A DNA stretch of 64,000 nucleotides, taken from Oceanirhabdus seepicola (GTDB lineage Bacteria; Bacillota; Clostridia; Clostridiales; Clostridiaceae). The notes beneath the pieces are model-generated. The model had not been told where the DNA came from, did no database searches, and was given only the letters and a program-made list of their open reading frames with translations. The stretch is from the NCBI RefSeq assembly GCF_023684385.1, contig NZ_JAGSOJ010000002.1, positions 434,001-498,000 of the forward strand, in the 5' to 3' direction. Positions 52,028-62,404 of the stretch are shown here, one piece after another; the first letter of the stretch is position 1; each line of letters starts with the position of its first letter. Position numbers and translations under genes: made by a program.

Positions 52028-53002
52028 TTGGGAACTATAAGAAGGACAAGAAGATTAAGAAGAAATGAAACAATAAGAAGCATGGTTAGAGAGACAAAAT
52101 TAACTTTAGATGACTTGGTTTACCCACTTTTTATCATAGAAGGAGAAGGGATAAAAAATGAGATAAAGTCAATGCCAGGAAACTATCATTTCTCAGTGGA
52201 TATGCTAGAAGAAGAGATAAATGAACTTGTGACAATCGGAATTAAATCAGTTATATTATTTGGAATACCTGGTGAAAAAGATGAAGTGGGCAGTGATGCT
52301 TATGATGTTAATGGAATTGTACAGAAAGCTGTTAGAAAAATAAAAGAGATTAGCTCTGAGATGTACGTTATAACTGATGTGTGTATGTGTGAGTATACAT
52401 CACATGGGCATTGTGGAATATTAACATCTAGTGGTGATGTTGAGAATGATACAACTGTTGAGTATCTTAAGAGAATAGCCGTTAGTCATGCTAAAGCAGG
52501 GGCTGATATGATTGCTCCTTCGGATATGATGGATGGAAGAGTTAAAGGTATTAGAGAAGCTCTTGATGAATGGGGATATAAAAATACTCCTATAATGGCC
52601 TATAGTGCTAAATATGCATCTTCATTTTACGGTCCATTTAGAGATGCTGCAGAGTCAGCACCAGCTTTTGGCGATAGAAGAGCATATCAGATGGACCCTG
52701 CAAATAGTGATGAGGGTATAAGAGAAGTGGAGATTGATATTGAAGAGGGTGCTGATATTGTAATGGTTAAGCCAGCGCTATCCTATCTTGATATAATTAG
52801 AAGAGTTAAGGATAATTTCAATATACCTATAGCTGCGTATAATGTAAGTGGTGAATATTCAATGCTTAAGATGGCTGTTGAGAATGGACTTATGAATGAA
52901 AAAGTAATATATGAGGCCTTATTATCCATAAAAAGAGCAGGGGCGGATATAATAATAACATACTTTGCAAAGGATATTGCTAAGAAGAAGGAGTGGATCT
53001 AG
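52028..53002 (+). CDS. hemB: Delta-aminolevulinic acid dehydratase (porphobilinogen synthase)
   Basis: A 324-residue enzyme condensing two 5-aminolevulinates. The zinc-type cysteine cluster [16 protein letters not shown] is present, as are the Schiff-base lysines in [19 protein letters not shown] and [12 protein letters not shown]. Start is TTG at 52028 with GAGGAGG nine bases upstream, four bases after the cobA-hemD stop. Complete length for HemB. Its gene order in the operon is separated from hemL by only one base. Confidence 0.96.
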   Translation: MGTIRRTRRLRRNETIRSMVRETKLTLDDLVYPLFIIEGEGIKNEIKSMPGNYHFSVDMLEEEINELVTIGIKSVILFGIPGEKDEVGSDAYDVNGIVQKAVRKIKEISSEMYVITDVCMCEYTSHGHCGILTSSGDVENDTTVEYLKRIAVSHAKAGADMIAPSDMMDGRVKGIREALDEWGYKNTPIMAYSAKYASSFYGPFRDAAESAPAFGDRRAYQMDPANSDEGIREVEIDIEEGADIVMVKPALSYLDIIRRVKDNFNIPIAAYNVSGEYSMLKMAVENGLMNEKVIYEALLSIKRAGADIIITYFAKDIAKKKEWI

Positions 53003-53003
53003 C

Positions 53004-54290
53004 ATGAAGCATAATAAATCCAGTGAGATTTTTAATGAAGCTAAGAAGTACATACCAGGTGGAGTAAATAGTCCAGTTAGGGCTTTTAGATCAGTTGGAT
53101 TAGACCCTATTTTCATTGAAAGAGGTGAAGGGGCAAAGATTTATGATGTTGATGGAAATGAGTACATAGATTACATATGTTCATGGGGTCCATTGATTCT
53201 TGGACACAGTAATGAAAAGGTATTAGAAGGAATAGATGAAGTTTTGAGAAGGGGGACTAGCTACGGTGTTCCTACTGAAATTGAAGTAAAGATGGCGAAA
53301 TTGATTGTGGAAGCTTATCCATCTATAGATATGGTTAGAATGGTTAACTCAGGAACAGAGGCAACAATGAGTGCCCTAAGAGTTGCTAGAGGATATACAG
53401 GAAGAAATAAAATACTAAAGTTCGAAGGATGTTATCATGGTCACTCTGATTCTTTATTGGTTAAATCAGGGTCAGGAACTTTAACATTTGGAGTGCCTAC
53501 TAGTCCAGGGGTACCAGCTGATACTGTTAAAGATACTTTAGTAAGTAGATATAATGATTTAGATGCTGTGAAGAAAATTTTTGAAGAGCAAGGAGAAGAA
53601 ATAGCTGCTATTATTGTTGAGCCAGTAGGTGGAAACATGGGAGTTGTTCCAGGAAAGAAAGCGTTCTTACAAGGACTTAGGGATATATGTGATGAATATG
53701 GAGCAGTACTTATATTTGACGAGGTTATTACTGGATTTAGACTAGCGTATGGTGGAGCACAGGAGGTTTATGGAGTTGAGGCTCATATGACTTGCTTCGG
53801 TAAAATTATTGGTGGGGGACTTCCAGTAGGGGCATATGGTGGAAAGAAGGAAATTATGGATATGGTTTCGCCAGTTGGACCTGTATATCAAGCTGGAACT
53901 CTATCAGGAAATCCACTTGCTATGCATATGGGATACAATAACTTAAGAATTTTAAAGGATAATCCACAGATATATGAGGGTATTGAAGCAAAGGCTAAGA
54001 GATTAGAAGATGGCTTTAGAAAGAATATACACGAATTAAATATCAGTGCTGAGGTTGTTAGATTCAAGGGAATGGTATGTGTGTTCTTTGCAGAGGGTGA
54101 ATTCCATAGTTATGATGATGTTAAGAATTGTGATACAGATATGTATTCTAGATACTTCAAAGGAATGTTAGAGAGAGGAGTCCTTCTTCCACCAGCTCAA
54201 TTTGAAGGAATGTTTCTATCGAGTGAGCATACAATAGAACATATAGAAGAGACAATAAAAATTCAATATGATGTTTTAAGGGAGCTGTAG
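53004..54290 (+). CDS. hemL: Glutamate-1-semialdehyde 2,1-aminomutase
   Basis: A 428-residue PLP enzyme making 5-aminolevulinate from the HemA product. The pyridoxal lysine is Lys267 in TCFGKIIGGGLPVGAYGG; EAKKYIPGGVNSPVRAF and RMVNSGTEATMSALRVARGYTG are family signatures. ATG at 53004 has GAAGGAG ten bases upstream; the frame extends 13 codons into hemB without a ribosome site. Completes the set from Glu-tRNA to precorrin-2. Confidence 0.95.
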   Translation: MKHNKSSEIFNEAKKYIPGGVNSPVRAFRSVGLDPIFIERGEGAKIYDVDGNEYIDYICSWGPLILGHSNEKVLEGIDEVLRRGTSYGVPTEIEVKMAKLIVEAYPSIDMVRMVNSGTEATMSALRVARGYTGRNKILKFEGCYHGHSDSLLVKSGSGTLTFGVPTSPGVPADTVKDTLVSRYNDLDAVKKIFEEQGEEIAAIIVEPVGGNMGVVPGKKAFLQGLRDICDEYGAVLIFDEVITGFRLAYGGAQEVYGVEAHMTCFGKIIGGGLPVGAYGGKKEIMDMVSPVGPVYQAGTLSGNPLAMHMGYNNLRILKDNPQIYEGIEAKAKRLEDGFRKNIHELNISAEVVRFKGMVCVFFAEGEFHSYDDVKNCDTDMYSRYFKGMLERGVLLPPAQFEGMFLSSEHTIEHIEETIKIQYDVLREL

Positions 54291-54298
54291 AATAAAAG

Positions 54299-55147
54299 AT
54301 GGTTATAAAAGCTTATGGGAAGATTAATATATCCCTTGATGCTGTTGATAAGAGGGAAGATGGGTATCACCTATTAAAGATGATAATGCAACAGATAGAA
54401 CTTTATGATGAGATAGATATTACCAAAGCAGATGAGGGTATAACTATAACTTGTAATAAATATTTCATCCCTACTGATAATAAAAACCTTGCATATAAAG
54501 CTGCTGAATTATTTATGAAAACTTATAACATTAATGAGGGAGTAAAGATACATATTGAGAAGAATATTCCTGTTGCAGCTGGCCTTGCAGGGGGAAGTAC
54601 AGATGCAGCAGCAGTACTTAAAGGTATGAGAAACATATTTAAGGTAAAAGCTTCAGATGAGGAACTTATGAAGCTGGGAGAGACACTAGGTGCGGATATT
54701 CCTTATTGTTTTGTTGGTGGAACGGCACTCTGTGAAGGAATCGGAGAGATAATTACTCCATTAAGACCATTTGATAATAAGATTCTGGTGTTGGTAAAAC
54801 CTAACTTCGGTGTTTCCACAAAGACTGTATATAAAAATTTGGATATATCTAAGATAAGAAAGCATGTAAAAACAGACAGGTTATTGGAGGCTATTGAGAA
54901 AGATGATCTAAAATCTGTATGTTATCATATGAAAAATGTTCTGGAGAATGTAACCATCATTAAACATAAATCTATAAAGAATATTAAGAAGAACATGGTG
55001 GAGATGGGGGCTATAAATTCCATGATGAGTGGAAGTGGTCCAACAGTATTTGGTTTTTTTGATGATATATTAAAAGCACAAAGGTGCTATGAATATTTTA
55101 AAAAAGATTATCAAGAAGTATTTATTACAAGAACGATTAAAAAATGA
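54299..55147 (+). CDS. ispE: 4-diphosphocytidyl-2-C-methyl-D-erythritol kinase
   Basis: A 282-residue GHMP-family kinase of the MEP isoprenoid pathway. YGKINISLDAVDKREDGYHLLKMIMQ at the start, the ATP-binding PVAAGLAGGSTDAAAVL and the C-terminal MMSGSGPTVFGFF motifs are diagnostic. It follows hemL by eight bases, so it is probably co-transcribed with the hem genes although it belongs to a different pathway. The ribosome site (GGGAGCTG) is modest. Ends at a terminator. Confidence 0.94.
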   Translation: MVIKAYGKINISLDAVDKREDGYHLLKMIMQQIELYDEIDITKADEGITITCNKYFIPTDNKNLAYKAAELFMKTYNINEGVKIHIEKNIPVAAGLAGGSTDAAAVLKGMRNIFKVKASDEELMKLGETLGADIPYCFVGGTALCEGIGEIITPLRPFDNKILVLVKPNFGVSTKTVYKNLDISKIRKHVKTDRLLEAIEKDDLKSVCYHMKNVLENVTIIKHKSIKNIKKNMVEMGAINSMMSGSGPTVFGFFDDILKAQRCYEYFKKDYQEVFITRTIKK

Positions 55148-55156
55148 AGGTAAAAT

Positions 55157-55192
55157 AAAAACACGTTTCTGAAATGGAAACGTGTTTTTTTG
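55157..55192 (+). terminator. Terminator of the hem-ispE operon
   Basis: AAAACACGTTTC / GAAACGTGTTTT 12-bp stem followed by TTTT. Confidence 0.92.
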
Positions 55193-55631
55193 TTAATTTT
55201 CCCTTTTTCTTTTTCTAAATCAAAGATTAAACCATATGATTCAGTTATCACTGGAACTATTTTTTTAAGAGGTTGAACATTTATAAGGTTTTAAATTGGA
55301 ACTAGAAAATACGCAAGCAATGTGTTAAAAGAAAACCTGTTTCAGGAATTTCTCTTATTTTAGATATAGGATACTTTAAACAGTGTAATTTTGTTATGTT
55401 TGCTAAACATGCAGTGGCACAATTGTTTATATTATGTTGATATATGCATACGTATTAAAAAAATGTAACAAACCTGAAATTTCCCAAATTACTCTTAAAG
55501 TTGGTTCTTTGAAAAGAGTTTTTTAGAATAGTCTAAAGAAATTTATACCATTATTTACATTAATGGTAATATAAAATTATCGCAGAACATAAATATATTC
55601 AGAGAAAAATAAGTTAAAGAGGTTAGAAGTA
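55193..55631. other. Intergenic region before the LRR gene
   Basis: About 440 AT-rich bases with no gene recognised. Promoter-like AT blocks occur near 55540-55575 and a GAGG ribosome site just before the LRR gene. No family-1 or family-2 repeat is present here. Confidence 0.35.
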
Positions 55632-58112
55632 ATGAAAAAATCCTTAAATGAAATTTTTATAAAAATAACAAAAGCGCTAGCATTAATTATGGCGAATGTA
55701 CTACTATTAGTACTTATTCCTTGTAGCAATGCTCTTGCAGAATCACAATCAGAAATTAAAAAGAGTAACAACAAAGAGCTTATATCAAAGGTTAATTTAA
55801 ACGAATCAAAGATTATTAAATTTCTAGATCCTGCACTTGAAAAAGCCATAAGAACTGAAATTAATAAGCTGGAAGGCGATATTTATCAAAAAGATGTTCT
55901 TCAGATTGAGGAATTAATTGTATATAATGCAGGTATTTATAATTTAGAAGGTATTCAATATTTGAAAAATTTAACAAAATTAAATTTGGCATTTAACGAT
56001 ATAATTGATATGAGTCCATTAAAAGAACTAAAAAAGTTAAAATCATTAGGGTTACTTTCTAATAGGATAACAGATATAACTGCTTTGAAAAATTCAACTA
56101 ATTTAACAAATTTGAGTCTATCATATAATGATATTGTTGATATAAGTCCATTACAAGAGTTAAAAAAGTTAGAATCCCTAGGATTATCTAATAATGAAAT
56201 AAGAGATATAACTGCTCTTAAAAAGTTAACTAATTTAAAAGGATTATATTTGTCAGACAATAAGATAGAAGATGTAGGTGTTTTGGAATACCTTACAAAT
56301 TTAACAGGTGTATCAGTAAGTAATAGTAAAATAATAGAGTTAATATCCTTAGGGGGATTAAAAAAATTAGAAGATCTAGAGATATCACATGTTAAAATGA
56401 GCGACCTTAAATTCCTTAATAAATTGCCAAATCTAGTTGAGTTAAGTTTATGTAGTAATAATATAGAAGATATAAATTTTTTAGAAAGATTAAGTAATTT
56501 AAGGTACTTAGATTTAAGTGATAACAATATTGTAGATATAACTTCATTAGAAAAATTGATAAATTTAAAAACACTATTTTTAAGCAATAATAATATTCAA
56601 GATATAAGTTCATTAAAAGGATTAGTAAATCTAACTGAACTGCTATTATGTGAAAATCAAATAAAAAGTTTTGAACCTATTGAATCATATTATGATAAAT
56701 TAGAATATAGTGATTTTGAATTAGATAGTGAACAAATATTAATAAAGTTTGAAGATAAGAATTTAGAAGAAGCTATAAAAGATAAAATGTTTATATATGG
56801 TAATATTTATATGAGCGATTTAAAAGATATTCAGGAATTAAATTTACAGAATAAAGAGATAAAGAATCTAAAAGGAATTGAGAAATTAACAACTTTGACT
56901 AAATTAGATTTAAGCAATAATAAAATAACGGATATAAGTTTATTAAAAGATTTAAAAAATATCAAAGTATTAAAATTAAAAGGTAATAAAATAAAAGATT
57001 ATTCTTCGGTTAAATCATACTATGATAATCTAGAGTATAAAGATTTTGATATTCAGTTGAAATCCAATAAAAATATAGTAAAATTCTATGATGAAAAACT
57101 AGAATTAATTATAAGAGAAAAAATAAATAAGCCAATTGGAGACATTTATATAGGTGATGTGGAGAAAATTCAAGAGATAGATATTTATGGTCAAATGTAT
57201 GGATTAGAAGGAATTCAATATCTTAAAAATTTAAAAATATTGAAATTAAGAAATACAGGAATAGAAGATTTTACTACAATAAAAGAATTGACAAATTTGG
57301 AAGAATTAAATTTAGAAAATTACCCAATCGGAGATGTGCCTTATAATTTGGTAAAAAACCTATCGTTTTTAAAGGGATTAAGCAAACTGAAAATTTTAAA
57401 TTTACACGGTACTGGATTAGAAGATGTAAATGGTTTAGAAAATTTAACAAATTTAAGAGAATTAACGATATCTAGGAATAGCATAGAAGATTTAAGTCCA
57501 ATTAAAGAATTAATTAATTTAACAACATTATATTTAGGGTGGGGCAGTGTTGTAGATTATAGTATAGTTAGTGGATATTATGACAATTTAATTAATAAGG
57601 ATTTTGAATTAAGTAAGACAGAGAATTTAAAGAATAAAAAAGAGATAAAGGATATAGTCAAGTTCGACGAATATTATATAGAATCAATTATAAGAAAAAA
57701 AATAAACAAACTTGAAGGTGATATATACCTCAAAGATGTAGAAGATATTAAGCATTTAAAAATATCAGACATATATGTAATAAAGAGCTTAAAAGGAATT
57801 GAGAACTTGAAAAATTTAACTACATTATGGATCGATGATGTAGAGGTAACTGATATAAGTTCTTTGGGGAGTTTAACAAACTTAGAAGAATTGTATATAT
57901 ATGGCAGTAAAGTCGAGGATATAAGTTCCTTAAAAGGTTTGAAGAATTTAAAGAAATTAGTTTTGGTTAATAATGAAATAACTGATATAAAGTCTTTGAA
58001 AGATTTAACCAAATTAAAGCTTTTATATTTACAAGGTAATGAAATAAAAGATTATAGTCCGGTTGAAGGGTATTATAATGAATTAGAATTTAAAGATTTT
58101 AAAATAGAATAA
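55632..58112 (+). CDS. Secreted leucine-rich-repeat protein with four tandem modules
   Basis: An 826-residue exported protein. A signal peptide spans residues 1-36 (ending NALA). The rest is internalin-type LRRs of about 22 residues (pattern LxxLxLSxNxIxDISxLKxLxN). Four modules are recognisable, each opening with a cap such as IIKFLDPALEKAIRTEIN or IVKFYDEKLELIIREKIN (near 60, 368, 480 and 674) and closing with SYYDxLEYxDF-like sequence (near 352, 462, 648 and 812). No LPXTG, choline-binding or transmembrane anchor follows, so it is probably released. Such LRRs bind protein partners; the partner is unknown. Codon use is especially AT-rich, and repeats could recombine. Confidence 0.88.
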   Translation: MKKSLNEIFIKITKALALIMANVLLLVLIPCSNALAESQSEIKKSNNKELISKVNLNESKIIKFLDPALEKAIRTEINKLEGDIYQKDVLQIEELIVYNAGIYNLEGIQYLKNLTKLNLAFNDIIDMSPLKELKKLKSLGLLSNRITDITALKNSTNLTNLSLSYNDIVDISPLQELKKLESLGLSNNEIRDITALKKLTNLKGLYLSDNKIEDVGVLEYLTNLTGVSVSNSKIIELISLGGLKKLEDLEISHVKMSDLKFLNKLPNLVELSLCSNNIEDINFLERLSNLRYLDLSDNNIVDITSLEKLINLKTLFLSNNNIQDISSLKGLVNLTELLLCENQIKSFEPIESYYDKLEYSDFELDSEQILIKFEDKNLEEAIKDKMFIYGNIYMSDLKDIQELNLQNKEIKNLKGIEKLTTLTKLDLSNNKITDISLLKDLKNIKVLKLKGNKIKDYSSVKSYYDNLEYKDFDIQLKSNKNIVKFYDEKLELIIREKINKPIGDIYIGDVEKIQEIDIYGQMYGLEGIQYLKNLKILKLRNTGIEDFTTIKELTNLEELNLENYPIGDVPYNLVKNLSFLKGLSKLKILNLHGTGLEDVNGLENLTNLRELTISRNSIEDLSPIKELINLTTLYLGWGSVVDYSIVSGYYDNLINKDFELSKTENLKNKKEIKDIVKFDEYYIESIIRKKINKLEGDIYLKDVEDIKHLKISDIYVIKSLKGIENLKNLTTLWIDDVEVTDISSLGSLTNLEELYIYGSKVEDISSLKGLKNLKKLVLVNNEITDIKSLKDLTKLKLLYLQGNEIKDYSPVEGYYNELEFKDFKIE

Positions 58113-58130
58113 GCACAGAGGTTATGTAGG

Positions 58131-58168
58131 GGCACTACCATTATGGTAGTGCCATCTGCATATTTTTT
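58131..58168 (+). terminator. Terminator of the LRR gene
   Basis: GGCACTACCA / TGGTAGTGCC 10-bp stem with a three-base loop, and a run of eight T a few bases further on. Confidence 0.8.
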
Positions 58169-58228
58169 TTATTTAAACAGATAATAAGGTGTATGAAAAA
58201 CATAATTAAGAAAATATAAGGTGGTAGT

Positions 58229-58423
58229 ATGAGGATTTTAAGTTTGTGTGACAAATATTTTGTTATCTTAATAGTTATTCAGGGCATTATTATGATAACT
58301 ATAGACTATGTTACATTTAAGGAATATAAGATGAAGGAAGTTGCAAAAAAATCAAGGGTTATAGGTATAAGTGCTATTGTCATAGCAGTGACATTAAGTA
58401 TTATAAACTTGATTGTAAGATGA
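58229..58423 (+). CDS. Small membrane protein at the head of the germination operon (CLC_0170-like)
   Basis: A 64-residue protein with two predicted membrane helices (about 9-28, YFVILIVIQGIIMITIDYVT, and 43-63, VIGISAIVIAVTLSIINLIV) joined by a charged loop. Small proteins of this type precede gerA operons in clostridia (CLC_0170-type). An AAGGTGG site precedes the ATG. The 46-base gap to gerA suggests co-transcription. Role in germination is inferred from place. Confidence 0.7.
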   Translation: MRILSLCDKYFVILIVIQGIIMITIDYVTFKEYKMKEVAKKSRVIGISAIVIAVTLSIINLIVR

Positions 58424-58469
58424 ATATTGAGAAACATTTATAAATTTGAAAAACTTGGGGGTGATTAAT

Positions 58470-59936
58470 TTGAGAGAACAATTAAGAGACGAGATAAACC
58501 ATGAACTTGATGAGAATTTGAAATACATTAAGGATACTCTTGTAGACAACTATGATTTTGTTTATAGGGAGTTTTATGCTGATAAGTGGAAGGTTGCTTT
58601 AGTTTATATAGATGGAATGAGTGATAAAGTGGTATTGAATGATTACGTAATGGAACCACTTATGCTTGCTTATAGGCATAAAATAGAAACTCAAGGGGAA
58701 CTTATATCTAAGGTTTTAGCACTTACAGATCTTAGACCAGTGGATAAACTTAAAGATGGAATCAATGCAGCGCTAGCTGGGGAATGTCTCATGTTAATTG
58801 ATGGCATGGATAAAGTATATGTCCTTGCAACAAGAGCATGGCCAGCAAGAGGAGTAAGTGAACCATCAGGTGAAACAGTGGTAAGAGGTTCTAGAGAAGG
58901 TTTTACAGAAACTATAAGATTTAATACAGCTCTTGTAAGGAGAAGAATACGAGATACTAGATACAGAGCAAAGCCTAAAATGATTGGTACAAGATCAAAA
59001 ACAGATATAGCTATACTTTATATTGAAGATATTGCGGATAAGAATTTGGTAATAGAAGTTGAAAAAAGGTTAGATGAAATACAAATTGATGCAATTCAAG
59101 ATAGTGGATATATTGAACAGATGATAGAGGATAATAAGCTTTCGCCATTTCCACAGGTACAGAGTACTGAAAGACCAGATGTTGTTGCTGCTGCTATTTA
59201 TGAGGGGCGAGTGGCAATACTTGTTGATAATTCTCCATTTGCTTTAATAGTACCTGGTTCATTACCGGCGTTATTTCAGAGTCCTGATGACTATAATCAG
59301 CGATGGATGCATTCTTCTTTAATAAGAATATTGAGGGTATTTGCTATGATTGCTGCTCTAACTGCACCAGCATTGTATATAGCAACAACGGCTTTTCATA
59401 CAAACATATTACCAACTAAACTTGCATATTCAATAGCAGCTTCGCGAGAAGGGGTTCCTTTTCCTGCATTTGTAGAAGCATTAATAATGGAAATAAGTAT
59501 GGCTTTGCTTATAGAGGCAATTTTAAAACTACCAAAGGCAATAGGGTCAACTATTGGAATTGTTGGAGGATTAGTTGTTGGGCAGGCGGCAGTAAGTGCG
59601 GGAATTGTAAGTCCTATTATGATAATAATTGTAGGTCTTACAGCTGTAACTACATTTCTCACACCAAACTATGGAGTGGTTTCTGCCTTTAGAGCCATAA
59701 GAATTATTCTGATTATTCTTGCTAGTGTATTAGGACTTTATGGAGTGGCAATGGGTATGATTTATGTGATAATACATCTTCTAAAACTTACAAGTTTTGG
59801 GACTCCGTATCTTGCTCCTTTTGCGAATCCTACAAGAAGTGAGTTGAAAGATATGATAATGAGATATCCATTAAAATCTTTTATTAAGAGACCATCATTC
59901 CTAAATCCGAATGATAAAATAAGGCAGAAGAAATAG
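58470..59936 (+). CDS. gerA: Spore germination protein, GerA (A-subunit) family
   Basis: A 488-residue A subunit of a nutrient germinant receptor. A hydrophilic N-terminal domain (about 1-280, with LRPVDKLKDGINAALAGECLMLIDG and ETVVRGSREGFTETIRFNTALVRRRI) precedes about five membrane helices and a cytoplasmic tail. Conserved ESxEVxVRGP-like and TPNYGVVSAFR segments are seen. With B and C subunits it forms a complex in the spore inner membrane that senses small molecules. TTG at 58470 has GGGGGTGA seven bases upstream. The germinant cannot be predicted. Confidence 0.93.
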   Translation: MREQLRDEINHELDENLKYIKDTLVDNYDFVYREFYADKWKVALVYIDGMSDKVVLNDYVMEPLMLAYRHKIETQGELISKVLALTDLRPVDKLKDGINAALAGECLMLIDGMDKVYVLATRAWPARGVSEPSGETVVRGSREGFTETIRFNTALVRRRIRDTRYRAKPKMIGTRSKTDIAILYIEDIADKNLVIEVEKRLDEIQIDAIQDSGYIEQMIEDNKLSPFPQVQSTERPDVVAAAIYEGRVAILVDNSPFALIVPGSLPALFQSPDDYNQRWMHSSLIRILRVFAMIAALTAPALYIATTAFHTNILPTKLAYSIAASREGVPFPAFVEALIMEISMALLIEAILKLPKAIGSTIGIVGGLVVGQAAVSAGIVSPIMIIIVGLTAVTTFLTPNYGVVSAFRAIRIILIILASVLGLYGVAMGMIYVIIHLLKLTSFGTPYLAPFANPTRSELKDMIMRYPLKSFIKRPSFLNPNDKIRQKK

Positions 59937-59945
59937 GTGAATTCT

Positions 59946-61052
59946 ATGAATAATAGAGGTTTTATAGATAAATATGGGGTTTTTGTAACTATAACAGTTG
60001 CAATTTTGGGAGTAACACTATTTGCTCTTCCTAAATTGATGATGGAGTATTCAGGTACAAATGGATGGATAGTTACCATAATTGCAGGAGTAATAGCATG
60101 GGGAATTGCGTATATGATATATACTGTTATAGCAATGAACAACTACAATAGATTTGATATTATACTTAAAGATTCCTTTGGGAATGTGCTATCAAAAATT
60201 ATAATTGTGATATTTATATTTTATACTATTGTTATAATCTCATCTGAATTAAGAGCTTTTGTTGAGATGATTAAAATGTATCTACTTGAGAAAACACCAT
60301 TAGAACTGATTATGATAATTTTTATATTAACTGGTGTAAGTCTTATAAGAGGAGATCTCAGAGTATTAATAGCTTTCAATGGTATAGCATTCTGGGTAAT
60401 GATTATACCTATAATAGTATCAATGTTAGTATCTATTGGGGAGGGAGATTTAACAAATATACTTCCCTTAATACAGGCTAGCAATATGGACTATTTAAAA
60501 GGAATACAAACAGCATTATTTGCATTTGCGGGATTTGAAATTTTGTTTTTAATCATCCCCTATGTAAAAAATCAAAAAGAAAGCAAAAAAGTTTTAAAGT
60601 GGAGTTTTCTTTTAATTATATTTGTTTATTGTATTGCAATATTAGTTACTGTTGCTATGTTTTCCACTAGCCAAACTAAAATACTTTTTTGGCCTACGAT
60701 TACATTGATAAGATCAGTTGAGTTACCTGGAAGTTTGATTGAGCATTGGGAAGGGGTAGTAATGACTTTCTTCATTATGTTCTACTTTACAACATTTGTA
60801 AACTCATTTTATTTTACAGCAGATCTTTTGAAGAACGCATTTAAGTTAGATGATGTTAAACTTACAACTATTATTATAACTCCAGTGATATTTATTGTAG
60901 CATTATTGCCTAGTAATATTTCTCAGGTAAGGGAATTATCAAGACAATTATTACCTATATTTGCAGGTGCATTCCTTATAGTACTACCAGTGATTTTGTT
61001 CATTATAGCCATTATAAAAAGGAGAGATAAGAATGAAGAGAACAAGGGGTAA
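59946..61052 (+). CDS. gerB: Spore germination permease, GerB family
   Basis: A 368-residue polytopic protein with about ten helices of the amino-acid-permease-like GerB family (TVAILGVTLFALPKLMMEYSG; LFAFAGFEILFLIIPY). It is thought to bind germinant within the GerABC complex. ATG at 59946 is chosen with AGGTGA seven bases upstream; GTG at 59937 overlaps that site. Its end overlaps gerC by 20 bases. Confidence 0.93.
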   Translation: MNNRGFIDKYGVFVTITVAILGVTLFALPKLMMEYSGTNGWIVTIIAGVIAWGIAYMIYTVIAMNNYNRFDIILKDSFGNVLSKIIIVIFIFYTIVIISSELRAFVEMIKMYLLEKTPLELIMIIFILTGVSLIRGDLRVLIAFNGIAFWVMIIPIIVSMLVSIGEGDLTNILPLIQASNMDYLKGIQTALFAFAGFEILFLIIPYVKNQKESKKVLKWSFLLIIFVYCIAILVTVAMFSTSQTKILFWPTITLIRSVELPGSLIEHWEGVVMTFFIMFYFTTFVNSFYFTADLLKNAFKLDDVKLTTIIITPVIFIVALLPSNISQVRELSRQLLPIFAGAFLIVLPVILFIIAIIKRRDKNEENKG

Positions 61053-62214
61053 GTTCGGCTTGCTATTTATAATATGTTGTCTTCTTACTGGGTGTTGGGA
61101 TAATGTGGAGATAGATAGTAAATGCTTTATATCAACAATAGGAATAGATGTAGGGAAAGATATTGAGGAGTTAAAAAGAGCAAAAGAAATTGAGAGTGAT
61201 GAACCTTTTGCTGCAAGGGAGATAAAGAAATTAAAAGTAACTTATGGATATCCAGATATGAGTCAACTTGGACCAGAAAAAGGAGGAACTGCAGAATCAA
61301 AGAGTTTATCTGCAGAGGGAACTTCAATGCAAGACGCTAAATTATTAGCCACCTTGAAAAGTAGTAGGAAGTTAATACTTGGGCAAACAAAGCTTCTTCT
61401 ATTAAGTCATGAAGTGTTGAATTATCCAGAAGTGGTTAAAGAAATAATGGATTATTTTCAGAGAGAGCCTTTTCTCAATAGGATGATGCATGTTGTTGTA
61501 ACAAGTGGAAAAACTGAAGACTATATTTCACATAAACCAGAGATGGAGAATAACATTGAATATTATATAAATGGATTGATGAAACATACTGAAAGAGCTG
61601 CATCTGTTATGCCCATGACTGTTAACGAGATGTTGAGGCTTTTAACTGAAAATGGGAATGTATTCATACCTAAAATAATGTTAGATAAGGAAACTAACGA
61701 GATTATTCTTAAAGGTGTAGCAATAATAAAGGATTATGAGATTGTTGGGAATTTAAGTTCTTTAGAAACAGCTGACCTTTCAATTATTAGAGGAGCCAAA
61801 CAAGGTGGAAGTAGGCTAATATATGTAAAAGGAAAACCTCTTGATTTTACTTTTGAAAGTGAAGGTAGGCAAATAAAAATAAGTAATAAGAGCAAAAATA
61901 AGTTGAATATTCAAATTAAGGTACTACTAGAAGCGCAGATTAAGGGTTATTATGCAGAAGAAAAGGTATCTATACTGGATTTTAAAGTTGTTGAAGAGGA
62001 TATAAAGAAAGCTATGAGTGAAGAGTGTACAAAAGTAGCTAATATGATTCAGCGTAATTATGGTATCGAACCTTTTGGAATACAGGAATATTTAACAAAG
62101 TTCCAACCTAGTTTATGGAAAGAGATAGAAGATAATTGGGATGATGTCTATAAAAATAGTAATATTGAAATTATTGTACAAACAAAAATAAGAAGAATTG
62201 GTGTAACTGAGTGA
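61033..62214 (+). CDS. gerC: Ger(x)C family germination lipoprotein
   Basis: A 393-residue lipoprotein with lipobox CLLTGC (Cys21) followed by WDNVEIDS and FISTIGIDVG, the hallmark start of Ger(x)C proteins. The three-domain body includes SSRKLILGQTKLLLLSHEVL, NNIEYYINGLMKHTERAASVMPMTV and the C-terminal IQRNYGIEPFGIQEYL. It is attached to the outer face of the spore inner membrane as the third subunit of the germinant receptor. ATG with AAAGGAGA. No T run follows directly; an inverted repeat lies downstream. Confidence 0.93.
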   Translation: MKRTRGKFGLLFIICCLLTGCWDNVEIDSKCFISTIGIDVGKDIEELKRAKEIESDEPFAAREIKKLKVTYGYPDMSQLGPEKGGTAESKSLSAEGTSMQDAKLLATLKSSRKLILGQTKLLLLSHEVLNYPEVVKEIMDYFQREPFLNRMMHVVVTSGKTEDYISHKPEMENNIEYYINGLMKHTERAASVMPMTVNEMLRLLTENGNVFIPKIMLDKETNEIILKGVAIIKDYEIVGNLSSLETADLSIIRGAKQGGSRLIYVKGKPLDFTFESEGRQIKISNKSKNKLNIQIKVLLEAQIKGYYAEEKVSILDFKVVEEDIKKAMSEECTKVANMIQRNYGIEPFGIQEYLTKFQPSLWKEIEDNWDDVYKNSNIEIIVQTKIRRIGVTE

Positions 62215-62249
62215 ATGATATAACCGCAAAAAGTAAATTCAATTAAAAT

Positions 62250-62303
62250 CATATACAATATATATTGCAGATTAATTCATTCTGACATCATATATTGTAT
62301 ATG
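62250..62303. other. Inverted repeat downstream of gerC
   Basis: CATATACAATATAT (62250-62263) and ATATATTGTATATG (62290-62303) are perfect 14-bp inverted arms, extended by TTCAATT / AAATTGAA outside. No T run, so an operator, recombination site or small element end is possible. Confidence 0.55.
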
Positions 62304-62404
62304 AAATTGAACTAAAATACTTTTGTGGATTAAACATTGAATAAAACCTCCTAAAGTGGATAAGATTATTAATAAGCTTGTCTATTTAGAGATCGTTTAA
62401 AAAT

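Noticed and set aside
55955..56587. A long minus-strand frame inside the LRR gene
   Set aside because: Antisense to repetitive AT-rich coding sequence; its Leu/Ser-rich composition is the mirror of the LRR codons.
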